Shown one piece after another: positions 43,173-52,386 of a stretch of 64,000 nt of DNA (its first letter is position 1; each line of letters opens with the position of its first letter). Source of the stretch: Alphaproteobacteria bacterium (GTDB lineage: Bacteria; Pseudomonadota; Alphaproteobacteria; Micavibrionales; Micavibrionaceae); NCBI GenBank assembly GCA_016764775.1, contig JAESRE010000015.1, positions 1 through 64,000 of the forward strand, given 5' to 3'. Position numbers and translations under genes: made by a program. Under the pieces are notes generated by a model. That model was given only the letters and a program-made list of their open reading frames with translations, had not been told where the DNA came from and did no database searches.

Positions 43173-44534
43173 CTAGTTGGCCTTGCGCCACTTCGGCCCT
43201 TCGGGTGTGTCGACAATCTCGATACCTTGCGCCGCCAGCTCGTCACGAATTTCATCCGCACGCGCAAAATTCTTCTCGGCCTTTGCTGCGGTTCGTTCAT
43301 CAAGCAAAGCCTGAATATCACTGTCTTGATTGTCACCGCCAAAACCAAGCCATGCTGCAGGATCTTTCTGCAAAACATTCAACACACGACCCGCAGCCAA
43401 CAACTTGCTTTTCAGCTCTGGCGAATTTTCTTCCTTCAATAACGCGTTCATTTCGGCCAATGCCTGCGGCGTATTCAAATCATCACATAACGCAGCCGTA
43501 ATGCTTTCGGGCACCGCATCGGGTGTCGCGTCCATATCTTTCATTTCATCAAGACGGGCATAAAAACGATCGAGCTGCTTTTTGTTCTGCTGGATTTTCT
43601 CCACCGACCAATCAAGCGGCTGACGATATTGTGCAGACAACAACGTCAGGCGAAGCGCTTCACCGGGATACTTCCCAACCAGATCATGCACCAACGTCAC
43701 ATTCCCCAGAGACTTGGACATCTTCTCGCCTTCGACCGTAACAAAGCCGTTATGCACCCATACATTGGCAAATGCTGCAAGGTCACTTTCGCCGTGCGCG
43801 CAGCACGATTGCGCAATTTCATTTTCGTGGTGCGGAAATTTCAAATCCGCGCCGCCGCCGTGAATATCAAACGGCAAACCGAGATGTTTTTCGGACATTG
43901 CCGAACATTCGATATGCCAGCCCGGACGGCCACGCCCCCACGGGCTATCCCAACCCGGTTCGTCATCGTTTGAGGGTTTCCACAATACAAAATCCGCAGC
44001 ATCCTTTTTGTAAGACGCCACTTCAACACGTGCACCCGCAACTTGCTCATCGCGGCTGCGGCCTGACAAACCACCGTAATTTTCAAATGACGGCACATTG
44101 AACAGGACATGCCCGTCGGCATCATAGGCATGACCGCGTTCGATCAACGCTTCGATCAAGGCAATCATGTCACCGATATGTTCGGTCGCCCGCGGCTGAA
44201 TATCGGGCTTATCACAACCCAGAGCCGCCATGTCGTCATTGTAGATTGTTTCGTACTTACGCGTAATCGCATCGATCGGCTCGCCTGTGTCCTTCGATGC
44301 CTGCATGATCTTGTCATCAACATCCGTAATGTTCGAAACGTACGTCACCTTTGGGTACAACGTTTTCAAAACACGGGTCAGCAAATCAAATACAACCGCC
44401 ATACGTGCATTGCCGATATGCGCATAATTATAGACCGTCGGGCCGCACGCATAGAGCCGCACATGGTTCGGGTCAAGCGGTTCGAAAATCTGTTTCTCGC
44501 GTTTAAGCGTATTGAAAAGGGCTAGCTGCGGCAT
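43173..44534 (-). CDS. cysS: Cysteinyl-tRNA synthetase
   Basis: A 453-residue class I synthetase. HIGN in CGPTVYNYAHIGNARM is the HIGH motif; KMSKSLGN is the second signature. Zinc ligands include Cys30 in ACGPTVYN, the Cys of GWHIECSAMS and the HHENE histidines. The C-terminal anticodon-binding helices include DERTAAKAEKNFARADEIRD. Length is close to the E. coli enzyme (461). No Shine-Dalgarno is obvious before its ATG; TTTAAA sits seven bases upstream. Confidence 0.97.
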   Translation of the reverse strand: MPQLALFNTLKREKQIFEPLDPNHVRLYACGPTVYNYAHIGNARMAVVFDLLTRVLKTLYPKVTYVSNITDVDDKIMQASKDTGEPIDAITRKYETIYNDDMAALGCDKPDIQPRATEHIGDMIALIEALIERGHAYDADGHVLFNVPSFENYGGLSGRSRDEQVAGARVEVASYKKDAADFVLWKPSNDDEPGWDSPWGRGRPGWHIECSAMSEKHLGLPFDIHGGGADLKFPHHENEIAQSCCAHGESDLAAFANVWVHNGFVTVEGEKMSKSLGNVTLVHDLVGKYPGEALRLTLLSAQYRQPLDWSVEKIQQNKKQLDRFYARLDEMKDMDATPDAVPESITAALCDDLNTPQALAEMNALLKEENSPELKSKLLAAGRVLNVLQKDPAAWLGFGGDNQDSDIQALLDERTAAKAEKNFARADEIRDELAAQGIEIVDTPEGPKWRKAN

Positions 44535-44616
44535 AATTCACTTTAAAGAATGAAATTTTTTTCTGGTATTGAGCGCATTAAAAAGCTAGAAGACCCGAAA
44601 CACAAGGATTTTTCAC

Positions 44617-45258
44617 ATGGTTTCATCCAAAGATACCTCCAAGGTCGTCGATATGTGCAGTGACGAAAAAAATAGCGCAAAACCATCCCGCGACGAAGCC
44701 GAAGAGGCTGTCCGCGTTCTTTTACGCTACATTGGCGAGAATCCGAAACGCGAAGGTCTGGTTGATACGCCTGCCCGCGTAATTCGCGCCTATGACGAAT
44801 TTTTCGAGGGATATTGTCAGGACCCGGCCGCCGAGTTGGGCAAAACATTCGAAGACATCGAAGGTTTTGATGACATCGTGCTGGTCAAAGACATTGAATT
44901 CACATCCCATTGTGAGCACCACATGGTGCCGATTAACGGTGTGGCACATGTCGCCTATTGGCCCGATAAAGCCGTAGTCGGTATTTCCAAACTGGCCCGC
45001 ATTGTCGACATTTATTCCAAGCGTCTTGTCTCGCAAGAGAACATGACCAACGGCATTGCGAATTGCATCGAAGACACACTGAAACCAAAAGGCGTGGCCG
45101 TTTACATCGATGCAGACCACCAGTGCATGTCAATCCGTGGTGTTAAAAAGCGTCAATCCTCAACAGTGACCACGACATTCCGTGGCCGTTTACAGGATGA
45201 CCACAGCGCACAAATGCGTTTCCTCACCATGATCGGCGAGCAAAAGAAATACCTCTGA
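44617..45258 (+). CDS. folE: GTP cyclohydrolase I
   Basis: A 213-residue FolE: ENPKREGLVDTPARVIRAYD, FTSHCEHHMVPINGVAHVAY (zinc Cys and His), GISKLARIVDIYSKRLVSQE and YIDADHQCMSIRGVKKRQS (second zinc Cys). It converts GTP to dihydroneopterin triphosphate, the entry to folate synthesis; folC is also in the window. AAGGA lies upstream of the ATG. The N-terminal 25 residues are a variable tail. Confidence 0.97.
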   Translation: MVSSKDTSKVVDMCSDEKNSAKPSRDEAEEAVRVLLRYIGENPKREGLVDTPARVIRAYDEFFEGYCQDPAAELGKTFEDIEGFDDIVLVKDIEFTSHCEHHMVPINGVAHVAYWPDKAVVGISKLARIVDIYSKRLVSQENMTNGIANCIEDTLKPKGVAVYIDADHQCMSIRGVKKRQSSTVTTTFRGRLQDDHSAQMRFLTMIGEQKKYL

Positions 45259-45267
45259 TAAAATCTG

Positions 45268-46173
45268 TTAGTGGAACATTTGTTCGGAACCGACGCGGTC
45301 GCTTTTAAGTTGTGCACGCACATAGGGTGAATTTTTCACCGCATCTATGAGCCGTTCTTTCGTGAACGGCTTTTTGATGAAGTTGCTGGCCCCCAGCGAT
45401 GCGGCAAGCTGAATATTTTCGCGAACCGTATCAACACTCAACATCACAACAAACGCTCCTTCATCCACGGCATGAATGGCCTGTAATGCCTGATGGCCTG
45501 TCATACCGGGCAAATGTACATCCATAAAAACGATGTCCGGTGCTGTTTCGATATATTGCTGAATTGCGGACTCGCCGTCCTTGCACACAATCAAATCGAA
45601 CTTTGTATTCAAAATGTTGGATGCGTAATGCGCAGTAAAGCGGTCATCTTCAACCAGCATCACCAAAGGATCCTCGCGGCGTCTGCGGCGGGATGGAATA
45701 CTGGCAATTTTGTGCATATCCGCCATCGCATCATAAGACGCCATGCATTTGACACTCAGCAATTTTTGATCAGCGAACTTTTGATATGCGCGCGACTGGT
45801 TGGCGAATGTATCCATATCGGCCATCCCTTTCGGTAACTTGGCCGATAACTGCTTGAACAATGCCTGCAGCTCCGCACGCTCGTTTTCGGATTTCAGCTT
45901 TACGATCACGAAAATATCCATGTCTTTAAAAACACAGACACTGCCTTCAAACTTGCCGTCCAATGCAGCATGAAGCTCTTCGGCGAATACGTCGCTGCGC
46001 GCTTTGGCTTTTTGAATGTTGTCTTGAATAGTCGATAAATCCGCAACAAGATCGTCATGTTTCAGATTTTTCGACAGCGAAAAGAACAGGCCGAAGTAAT
46101 CCTCGGGCTTGCCTTTGAGTGTTTCCATTTGCGTTAGAAAGAAATGCTCTGCGCTCTCACGAACGAGTTTCAT
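45268..46173 (-). CDS. Response-regulator receiver protein with novel N-terminal domain
   Basis: A 301-residue protein. The receiver is at the C-terminus (about 170-290): VMLVEDDRFTAHYASNIL, phosphoacceptor Asp218 in DIVFMDVHLPGMTG, and Lys268 in FIKKPFTKERL. The first 165 residues are mostly helical with LKGKPEDYFGLFFSLSKNLK and FEGSVCVFKDMDIFVIVKLK and contain no domain I know. A basic spacer (RRRRRED) separates them. A C-terminal receiver with an upstream output or sensing part is less usual than the reverse. No kinase gene is adjacent. Confidence 0.82.
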   Translation of the reverse strand: MKLVRESAEHFFLTQMETLKGKPEDYFGLFFSLSKNLKHDDLVADLSTIQDNIQKAKARSDVFAEELHAALDGKFEGSVCVFKDMDIFVIVKLKSENERAELQALFKQLSAKLPKGMADMDTFANQSRAYQKFADQKLLSVKCMASYDAMADMHKIASIPSRRRRREDPLVMLVEDDRFTAHYASNILNTKFDLIVCKDGESAIQQYIETAPDIVFMDVHLPGMTGHQALQAIHAVDEGAFVVMLSVDTVRENIQLAASLGASNFIKKPFTKERLIDAVKNSPYVRAQLKSDRVGSEQMFH

Positions 46174-46282
46174 TGAACTTTACCCCTGCACTACCTTTTA
46201 TTTATTATTCACCCTTCTACACGCCGCACTCTCCCAAATGCGGCAACTCACTTAAGTTTAGGTTGAATGTGTTAATTATTCG

Positions 46283-47383
46283 TTATGCTTCACTATACGA
46301 CCAGGGGATCGTGTTCTGCCCCAGCCCGAGCGGCAAAGGCGTGATGCTTCCGTCAGAAGTCTCAATTTTTTCAACACTTTGAGGCTTTTTCTCCAGCTTG
46401 AACGTTTCTTCCGAAATCGGTAATCCGTAAAAATTCGGCCCGTTTTCGCATAAAAATCGCTGGAAAGCGGCCTGATCGGCGTCGCTCGCCAAATCCAGCC
46501 CTGCTTCCTCAAAACCTTGCGCATATAATTGCGGTGCGATACCGCCCGTAAAGCATCCGGCTGCGCACCCGCAATCGGTGGCTTTGACCGTATGGGCCGC
46601 GCTATCCGTGCCTGCATAGAATTTGGTGTTATTGGCATCGGTCGCCGCCGCACGAAGCGCATCACGGTCTTCGGCAAACTTCACCAAAGGCAGGCAGTAT
46701 AGATGGTATTTCAGCCCCATCAGCAAATCCCCGACCGTATAGAGCAAATGTTGCGGCGTGATGGAGGCGGCAACATGATCATCGCACTCTGTCACAAAAG
46801 CAGCGGCAGTGCGGGTCGTCACATGCTCGCAGGCCACTTTCAGTTTCGGGAATTTTTCAACCAGCTTCGGCATCTGCTCACGATAGAACACATCTTCAGC
46901 GTTGCTGTCCTGTGCGAAATATTCTTCACCCTTCATCGCATGCTGCTCACCGTGAATACACAGAACGACATTATTATCCTGTAACGCTTCGAATACGCCA
47001 TTTTCAAAATAATTGGCGAACGGGTATCCGAAGTCCGCACCTGTCGTGCCGTGCGGCGGGTAATATTTACAGGCACGTAACAAACCGCTCTTCGCACCCT
47101 GCTCGATCATGGCCGGCGTTGTATCCTTGGTCAGGTAAAGCGGCACGATGATATCATCAAAAGCATCGCCCCCTTCGCGCTTGATCAGGTCGAGATACCC
47201 CTCGATGCACCAATACACCAGCGGATCGTCCTTAAAGACCTTGGCCACAGGCGGCTTTGTGTTGGGCATTGCCAGCACGCCGCAACACCCCATATCCAGC
47301 TGCGATTGAATAATCGGGCCCACGAGCGCGTCCTGACGCAGATGGGTGTGAAGGTCGTACCATTTCGGGAGTGTCAATTTCAT
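46283..47383 (-). CDS. pyrC: Dihydroorotase
   Basis: A 366-residue class II dihydroorotase. KWYDLHTHLRQD gives the HxH zinc ligands and substrate Arg; the carbamylated Lys is in LRACKYYPPHGTTG; the further zinc histidines are in CIHGEQH and CEHVTTRTAA; the catalytic Asp lies in YAGTDSAAHT. AMPNTKPPV is a substrate-loop signature. The enzyme cyclises carbamoyl aspartate in pyrimidine synthesis; pyrF is also in the window. It is divergent from the methyltransferase gene with about 20 bases between the starts. Confidence 0.96.
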   Translation of the reverse strand: MKLTLPKWYDLHTHLRQDALVGPIIQSQLDMGCCGVLAMPNTKPPVAKVFKDDPLVYWCIEGYLDLIKREGGDAFDDIIVPLYLTKDTTPAMIEQGAKSGLLRACKYYPPHGTTGADFGYPFANYFENGVFEALQDNNVVLCIHGEQHAMKGEEYFAQDSNAEDVFYREQMPKLVEKFPKLKVACEHVTTRTAAAFVTECDDHVAASITPQHLLYTVGDLLMGLKYHLYCLPLVKFAEDRDALRAAATDANNTKFYAGTDSAAHTVKATDCGCAAGCFTGGIAPQLYAQGFEEAGLDLASDADQAAFQRFLCENGPNFYGLPISEETFKLEKKPQSVEKIETSDGSITPLPLGLGQNTIPWSYSEA

Positions 47384-47406
47384 ATCTTATGCTTTAGCTT
47401 AAAGTG

Positions 47407-48591
47407 ATGGATTTTCAAACCCTCCTTGACCCTGAAATACAAAAATTCATAGCCGCGCATGAAAAAGACGATGTCGCAAAGCTGGCCTTGAAACCCATGC
47501 CCGATAAAGACTGGGATCGCGTAACCATCATGGATCAAATCAAGGCACGGCAAAAGGCTAGACATAAAGTGCCGCACTGGTTTGAGAATGAAAACATCCT
47601 GATGTTCCCCGCCGCCAATCTGGTCGAACAGGCATCATCCGCAGCCACAGCCCTCTATAAAAGCTCCGTTTTTAAAGGCGAAACATTCGTCGACCTGACA
47701 GGCGGCATGGGCGTCGACAGCTGGGCGTTCAGCCAAAGCTTCACGAAAGGGGTTTGCATTGAGCACAACGTAGACGCCGCAAAATTACTGGCGCACAACC
47801 TGCCGCAAATCTGCGAAGGTTCGGTCGATGTAGTCCATGCATCTGCGGAAAAGTTTATTGAAACCATGGAAAACACCGGTCTGGTCTTCATCGACCCGCA
47901 GCGCCGTGACAACAATGCAAAAGGAAAATTCCGCTTTGAGGATTGCAGTCCCGATATTGTACAGCTTTTGCCCGCACTCAAAGACAAAGCAAAAACAATC
48001 GTCATCAAGGCGTCACCGATGATGGATATTCAACAAGGTATAGAACAGCTTGAATGCGTTACCCAAGTGCACGTGCTGGAAAAACAGCAAAACTGCAAGG
48101 AAGTTCTGTTTGTTATGGAGCCTGACACACAAGGGAGTAATCCCGAAATCATTGCGGCCGCTTTAGATGAAAACGGAAAAATGCTGCACCGCATCGCATT
48201 TCTTGCGGAAGAAGAGCTGCAATACGCATGTGATTTCGCCTTGCCGCAAACCTATTTATACGAACCGGGCCCCGCATTTATAAAAAGTGGCGGAATCAAA
48301 ATTCTGTGTAAAAAATACGCCGTTTCAAAATTACACCCGCATACGCATCTTTACACGTCGCAAGAACGCATAGACGACTTCCCCGGGCGCATTTTTAAAA
48401 TAAACGGTGTCCACAAAGCGCAAACCAATGATATTCCAGAGAAAAAAGCCAATCTGGCCGTCCGCAACTTTCCTATGTCGGTAGAAAATTTAAGAAAAAA
48501 GCTCAAAATTGCAGAAGGCGGAGACATGTATTATTTCGCCTGTACGCTCATGGACGACAGAAAAATCGTTCTCAGCGCCGTAAAAGGATAA
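47407..48591 (+). CDS. Class I SAM methyltransferase with THUMP-like domain
   Basis: About 394 residues from the ATG at 47407 (a GTG three bases earlier is equally possible). A Rossmann methyltransferase core holds TFVDLTGGMGVDSWAFSQSF (SAM-binding), CIEHNVDAAKLLAHN and FIDPQRRDNNAKGKF. The C-terminal part (PGPAFIKSGGIKILCKKYAV, then HLYTSQERIDDFPGRIF and LAVRNFPMSVENLRKKLKI) matches the THUMP-like domain described in proteins common in Bacteroidetes. An RNA or tRNA substrate is likely from the THUMP relationship but is not shown. Such a gene is unusual in Alphaproteobacteria, so transfer is possible. Confidence 0.8.
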   Translation: MDFQTLLDPEIQKFIAAHEKDDVAKLALKPMPDKDWDRVTIMDQIKARQKARHKVPHWFENENILMFPAANLVEQASSAATALYKSSVFKGETFVDLTGGMGVDSWAFSQSFTKGVCIEHNVDAAKLLAHNLPQICEGSVDVVHASAEKFIETMENTGLVFIDPQRRDNNAKGKFRFEDCSPDIVQLLPALKDKAKTIVIKASPMMDIQQGIEQLECVTQVHVLEKQQNCKEVLFVMEPDTQGSNPEIIAAALDENGKMLHRIAFLAEEELQYACDFALPQTYLYEPGPAFIKSGGIKILCKKYAVSKLHPHTHLYTSQERIDDFPGRIFKINGVHKAQTNDIPEKKANLAVRNFPMSVENLRKKLKIAEGGDMYYFACTLMDDRKIVLSAVKG

Positions 48592-48689
48592 AATTTTAGA
48601 CAAATACATATGAAATTTAACATTTATTTTGCATTAAATTGTTTAAAATAAAAGAGTATTAACTTTTACAAATATATATTTGGTACAAC

Positions 48690-48713
48690 GTGCAACTCTT
48701 CATTTGATTGCAC
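48690..48713. repeat. Inverted repeat upstream of the GGDEF/EAL gene
   Basis: GTGCAA (48690-48695) and TTGCAC (48708-48713) form a six-base inverted repeat with a twelve-base centre in an AT-rich leader of 189 bases. It could be an operator half-site pair or a weak hairpin. A second small inverted repeat (TATGC / GCATA) lies at 48740-48758. Confidence 0.4.
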
Positions 48714-48780
48714 AAAAAATAACGATAAGATAACAAGGGTATGCTCAACTTAGGCATATTCACGTAGGACAGGGTCATAT

Positions 48781-50985
48781 ATGCTATCTGGTGCTAAATC
48801 TTCTCTGCGTACCCGCGACACACATGAGAGTTTATCTCCAACAACTGAAGACTATTCCGTGTTAAAAGAGCGCAGTACAGCTAAAAACGTCAAAAGCCTG
48901 CTTTTCTCCTCGCCAGGGCAAATATGGAGAAGCCGGGTCAGTTGGCGTATTGCGGCGGCTGTGTTTATGACGATTCTGCTCGTCCAGACACTGGTTTTGT
49001 ATTTCGGAACCCTGCCCGCATATAAAGACCGTTTGTTGAAAGATTTGCGTGAATCCGGTCGTGGCGCCATCGCATCCATCATCGACACATCTGTCAGCAT
49101 TAACGAAGTCCCGTTCAGCGAAGATCAGGTCAAACGTTTGATCTACACTACAAACGTTAGCGGTTTGAGCATCTACACATATGAAACAGACTATTTGAGC
49201 ACTTTTGGCGCACGGCCAACCCAGAATGTGGGTCAGCTGCAAGATACATCATTCACGATTTTCGACGAAGAAGCGGCCAATTACGTTACCGTACTTAACC
49301 CCGGCGATCTGAAGCGCCCTTATTACGTCGTTATGCGAATGAATTCGCAAGAAGTTCTCGACGAAATATCCACCTACATTCAGGACACAATCTGGGTCAT
49401 GCTGACAATGTCCCTGTTCGTGACCACTGTATTGATGATCGCTTTAGGGCGCTGGTTGCTTGAACCTGTTCTGTTTATGCGCCGTAACCTTCTCGCCGCA
49501 TTCCAAAACCCCGAACAACCGAACATTCCCGATTCTCCGTTCGACAAGCGTGATGAAATCGGTGGTGCCATCGATCTGGCCAACAAACTGATTCTGCAAA
49601 ACGCCGACAACCTGACCCGTATCAAAAGCGCCGCAGAAGACAAAATCCATAAACTCGCTTATTACGACACGCTCACGGGATTGCCGAACAGGACGTTGTT
49701 CGTCCAGACATTGAGCGAACGAGCACGACAAAAAAGCGACGGCACGGCCGATCGTTTTGCTGTTGTAACAATCGACTTGGACCACTTCAAAGACATCAAT
49801 GATTCCATGGGCCATAATGTCGGCGATGCCATTTTGCGCTCTGTTGCCAAACGCTTACGCGCCGCCATGCCGGAGTCAGCCGTCGTTTCCAGATCGGGCG
49901 AGGACGAATACGCAATCATGATGCCGCTCTCTAGCAGCATTAATACATCCCGTGATGTCGCCGAAAAAGTGCTGCATGTTATCCGTTCCGAACCGTTCAA
50001 AGTATTCAACGAAGCCTTTCAGGTCCGTGCCTCCATCGGTGTTTCAACATTCCCCGATGATGCAGTCGATCCCGATCAGGTTTTGAAAAACGCAGATATC
50101 GCATTGAACCGTGCAAAGGAAGAAGGCCGCGACGCGATCAAGGAATACTCGGAAGACTTCGACCGTGCCGTGCAACAACGCTTCCAGATGCTGCGTGACC
50201 TGCGTGACGCGATGGAGCACGAACAGCTTCAACTGTACTACCAGCCACAACTGGACCTGCGTACAGGGAAAGTCATCGGCGCCGAAGCTCTTTTAAGATG
50301 GTGGAAACCGGACAATAGCAAACAAGGCGGGACCTTTATTTCCCCTGGTGAATTTATTCCCGTTGCCGAACAATCCGGTCTGATCGTGCCCATCGGTGAA
50401 TGGGTCATGAAAACGGCCTGCACAATGGCAAAGAGCTGGCACGACGAGCACGATCTTAAGGACCTGCGCATCGCCATTAACGTTTCCGGTGCTCAATTTA
50501 CACAAAGCGACATTTGCGGCTTTACCCAGCGCATCATCAATGAAGTCGGCATTAATCCCGAAAGAGTTGAGCTGGAAGTGACCGAAAGTATTTTCATGGA
50601 TGATATCGGCCACACCATCCAGACGCTGCAAAATCTGCACGCCATCGGTGTTGAACTGGCGATTGACGACTTCGGCACTGGCTACTCGTCTTTGTCCTAT
50701 TTGCGTCAATTCCCGATCGACCGCTTGAAGATCGACCAGAGCTTTATCCGTAACGCACTCAATGATCAGGACGACGCCTCTATCGCGAAAACAATCATTG
50801 CGTTGGGCCGCGCGCTCAATCTCAGCGTTATTGCGGAAGGCGTGGAAACTATCGAGCATGAGAAATTCCTACAAAGCGAAGGCTGTGACGAAGTACAGGG
50901 CTTCCGCTATTCCCGTCCTATTCCCGCCGAAGACTTTCTTGAGTTCGTCAAAAGCTATAACGGCGATCTGAAATCTTTCGGTTAA
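48781..50985 (+). CDS. Membrane GGDEF/EAL protein, probable cyclic di-GMP phosphodiesterase
   Basis: A 734-residue protein: two membrane helices (about 55-78 and 200-225) enclose a periplasmic sensor of about 120 residues, then a HAMP-like segment. The GGDEF domain (about 285-450) has the signature GEDEY at 373-377, so cyclase activity is doubtful although DLDHFKDINDSMGHNVGD is intact. The EAL domain (about 465-720) keeps EALLRWW (Glu502), NVSGAQF, ELEVTES, DDFGTGYSSL, LKIDQSF, AEGVET and QGFRYSRP, all catalytic positions. It should degrade cyclic di-GMP, with the GGDEF part perhaps as a GTP-responsive regulator. Confidence 0.92.
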   Translation: MLSGAKSSLRTRDTHESLSPTTEDYSVLKERSTAKNVKSLLFSSPGQIWRSRVSWRIAAAVFMTILLVQTLVLYFGTLPAYKDRLLKDLRESGRGAIASIIDTSVSINEVPFSEDQVKRLIYTTNVSGLSIYTYETDYLSTFGARPTQNVGQLQDTSFTIFDEEAANYVTVLNPGDLKRPYYVVMRMNSQEVLDEISTYIQDTIWVMLTMSLFVTTVLMIALGRWLLEPVLFMRRNLLAAFQNPEQPNIPDSPFDKRDEIGGAIDLANKLILQNADNLTRIKSAAEDKIHKLAYYDTLTGLPNRTLFVQTLSERARQKSDGTADRFAVVTIDLDHFKDINDSMGHNVGDAILRSVAKRLRAAMPESAVVSRSGEDEYAIMMPLSSSINTSRDVAEKVLHVIRSEPFKVFNEAFQVRASIGVSTFPDDAVDPDQVLKNADIALNRAKEEGRDAIKEYSEDFDRAVQQRFQMLRDLRDAMEHEQLQLYYQPQLDLRTGKVIGAEALLRWWKPDNSKQGGTFISPGEFIPVAEQSGLIVPIGEWVMKTACTMAKSWHDEHDLKDLRIAINVSGAQFTQSDICGFTQRIINEVGINPERVELEVTESIFMDDIGHTIQTLQNLHAIGVELAIDDFGTGYSSLSYLRQFPIDRLKIDQSFIRNALNDQDDASIAKTIIALGRALNLSVIAEGVETIEHEKFLQSEGCDEVQGFRYSRPIPAEDFLEFVKSYNGDLKSFG

Positions 50986-51051
50986 GGCATAAATTAACCT
51001 TCTCAAATTGAGACTGGAACTTCCCAAAGTGACGCTGTATCCCTGTCTCTC

Positions 51052-52386
51052 ATGACAGCTATACAATCAAAGAACTGCGGCCGCCTCGAAGGTCTCGCAC
51101 GCATTCCCGGCGATAAATCGATCTCGCACCGCGCATTGATGTTCGGCGCCCTGACCGTGGGTGAAACCATGATCAGCGGATTGCTCGAAGGCGAAGACGT
51201 CCTGCACACCGCCGAAGCTATGCGTAAGCTCGGCGCTAAAATTGAAAAAAGCAGCGACGGCTTGTGGCGCACATACGGCGTTGGTGTCGGTGGACTGCAA
51301 CAGCCCGACAGCGCGCTCGAAATGGGCAATAGCGGTACCTCGACACGGCTTCTGATCGGCCTGGTCGGCGGCCACAATATCTCCGCGACCTTCACAGGCG
51401 ATGCCTCACTATCCAAACGCCCGATGAAACGGGTTATTACGCCACTGGAAATGATGGGCGCAACCGTCGACGCCACTGACGGCGACAAGTTACCACTGAC
51501 GGTTACGGGCCCCGAAGACGTGCTGGCGATTGAATACGAACTGCCCGTAGCCTCGGCGCAAGTGAAATCCGCTGTCCTGCTCGCGGGATTGAACGCACGT
51601 GGCACAACCACAGTTATTGAATCCAAGCCTACCCGCGACCATACCGAAAAAATGCTCCAGCATTTCGGCGTTGAAGTCGACGTCGAGGATTTGGGTGGCG
51701 GCAAATCCGCCATCAGTTTAAAAGGCTACCAGAGCTTACACCCCGGCGCTGTCGATGTGCCGAGCGATCCGTCATCAGCCGCATTCCCAGCCGTCGCCGC
51801 CATCTTGCTCGAGGGCTCCGAAATTGCCCTTCCCAATATTGCGATGAGTGACCGCAGAAACGGGATTTACCTGACCTTGAAAGAAATGGGCGCAGACATT
51901 GAATTCCGTAACCGGCGTGTTCAGGCGGGTGAGGATGTCGCCGACCTTGTCATCCGTGGTACAGGCCCACTAAAGGGTATCGATGTTGATCCCGCCCGCG
52001 TGCCATCCATGATCGATGAATTCCCCGTCCTGGCCATGGCTGCCGCCTGCGCCAAGGGCACGACGACAATGACAGGCCTCGAAGAACTGCGCGTGAAAGA
52101 GAGTGACCGCCTGCTGATGGTCGCCAACGGCCTGAAAGCCTGCGGTGTCGATCTGGAAATGGGTGAAGACAGCCTGACCATTCACGGCAACGGCAAACCG
52201 CCGAAAGGCGGCGCACTGATCGAAACTGCACTCGACCACCGCATTGCGATGAGCTTCCTCGTGCTGGGTACGGTGACACCCGAATTCATTACGGTCGATG
52301 ACGGTGCGCCGATCATGACCAGCTTCCCGAATTTTGTACCGTTGATGAACGAACTCGGCTGCCATATCGGTGCGGTCAATGACTAA
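51052..52386 (+). CDS. aroA: 3-phosphoshikimate 1-carboxyvinyltransferase (EPSP synthase)
   Basis: A 444-residue EPSP synthase: GRLEGLARIPGDKSISHRAL (substrate-binding Lys and Ser), LEMGNSGTSTRLLIGLVGGH, DASLSKRPMKRVITPLEMMG, VDVPSDPSSAAFPAVAAILL and MIDEFPVLAMAAACAKGTTT with EELRVKESDRL. The loop around LNARGTTT and MGNSGT places it with class II-like enzymes often found in Alphaproteobacteria. It joins shikimate 3-phosphate and phosphoenolpyruvate. cmk starts eight bases before its end. Confidence 0.96.
   Translation: MTAIQSKNCGRLEGLARIPGDKSISHRALMFGALTVGETMISGLLEGEDVLHTAEAMRKLGAKIEKSSDGLWRTYGVGVGGLQQPDSALEMGNSGTSTRLLIGLVGGHNISATFTGDASLSKRPMKRVITPLEMMGATVDATDGDKLPLTVTGPEDVLAIEYELPVASAQVKSAVLLAGLNARGTTTVIESKPTRDHTEKMLQHFGVEVDVEDLGGGKSAISLKGYQSLHPGAVDVPSDPSSAAFPAVAAILLEGSEIALPNIAMSDRRNGIYLTLKEMGADIEFRNRRVQAGEDVADLVIRGTGPLKGIDVDPARVPSMIDEFPVLAMAAACAKGTTTMTGLEELRVKESDRLLMVANGLKACGVDLEMGEDSLTIHGNGKPPKGGALIETALDHRIAMSFLVLGTVTPEFITVDDGAPIMTSFPNFVPLMNELGCHIGAVND

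Noticed and set aside
51003-51713. 236-codon open frame antisense to aroA
   Set aside because: Low-complexity Ser/Pro shadow of a fully conserved EPSP synthase.
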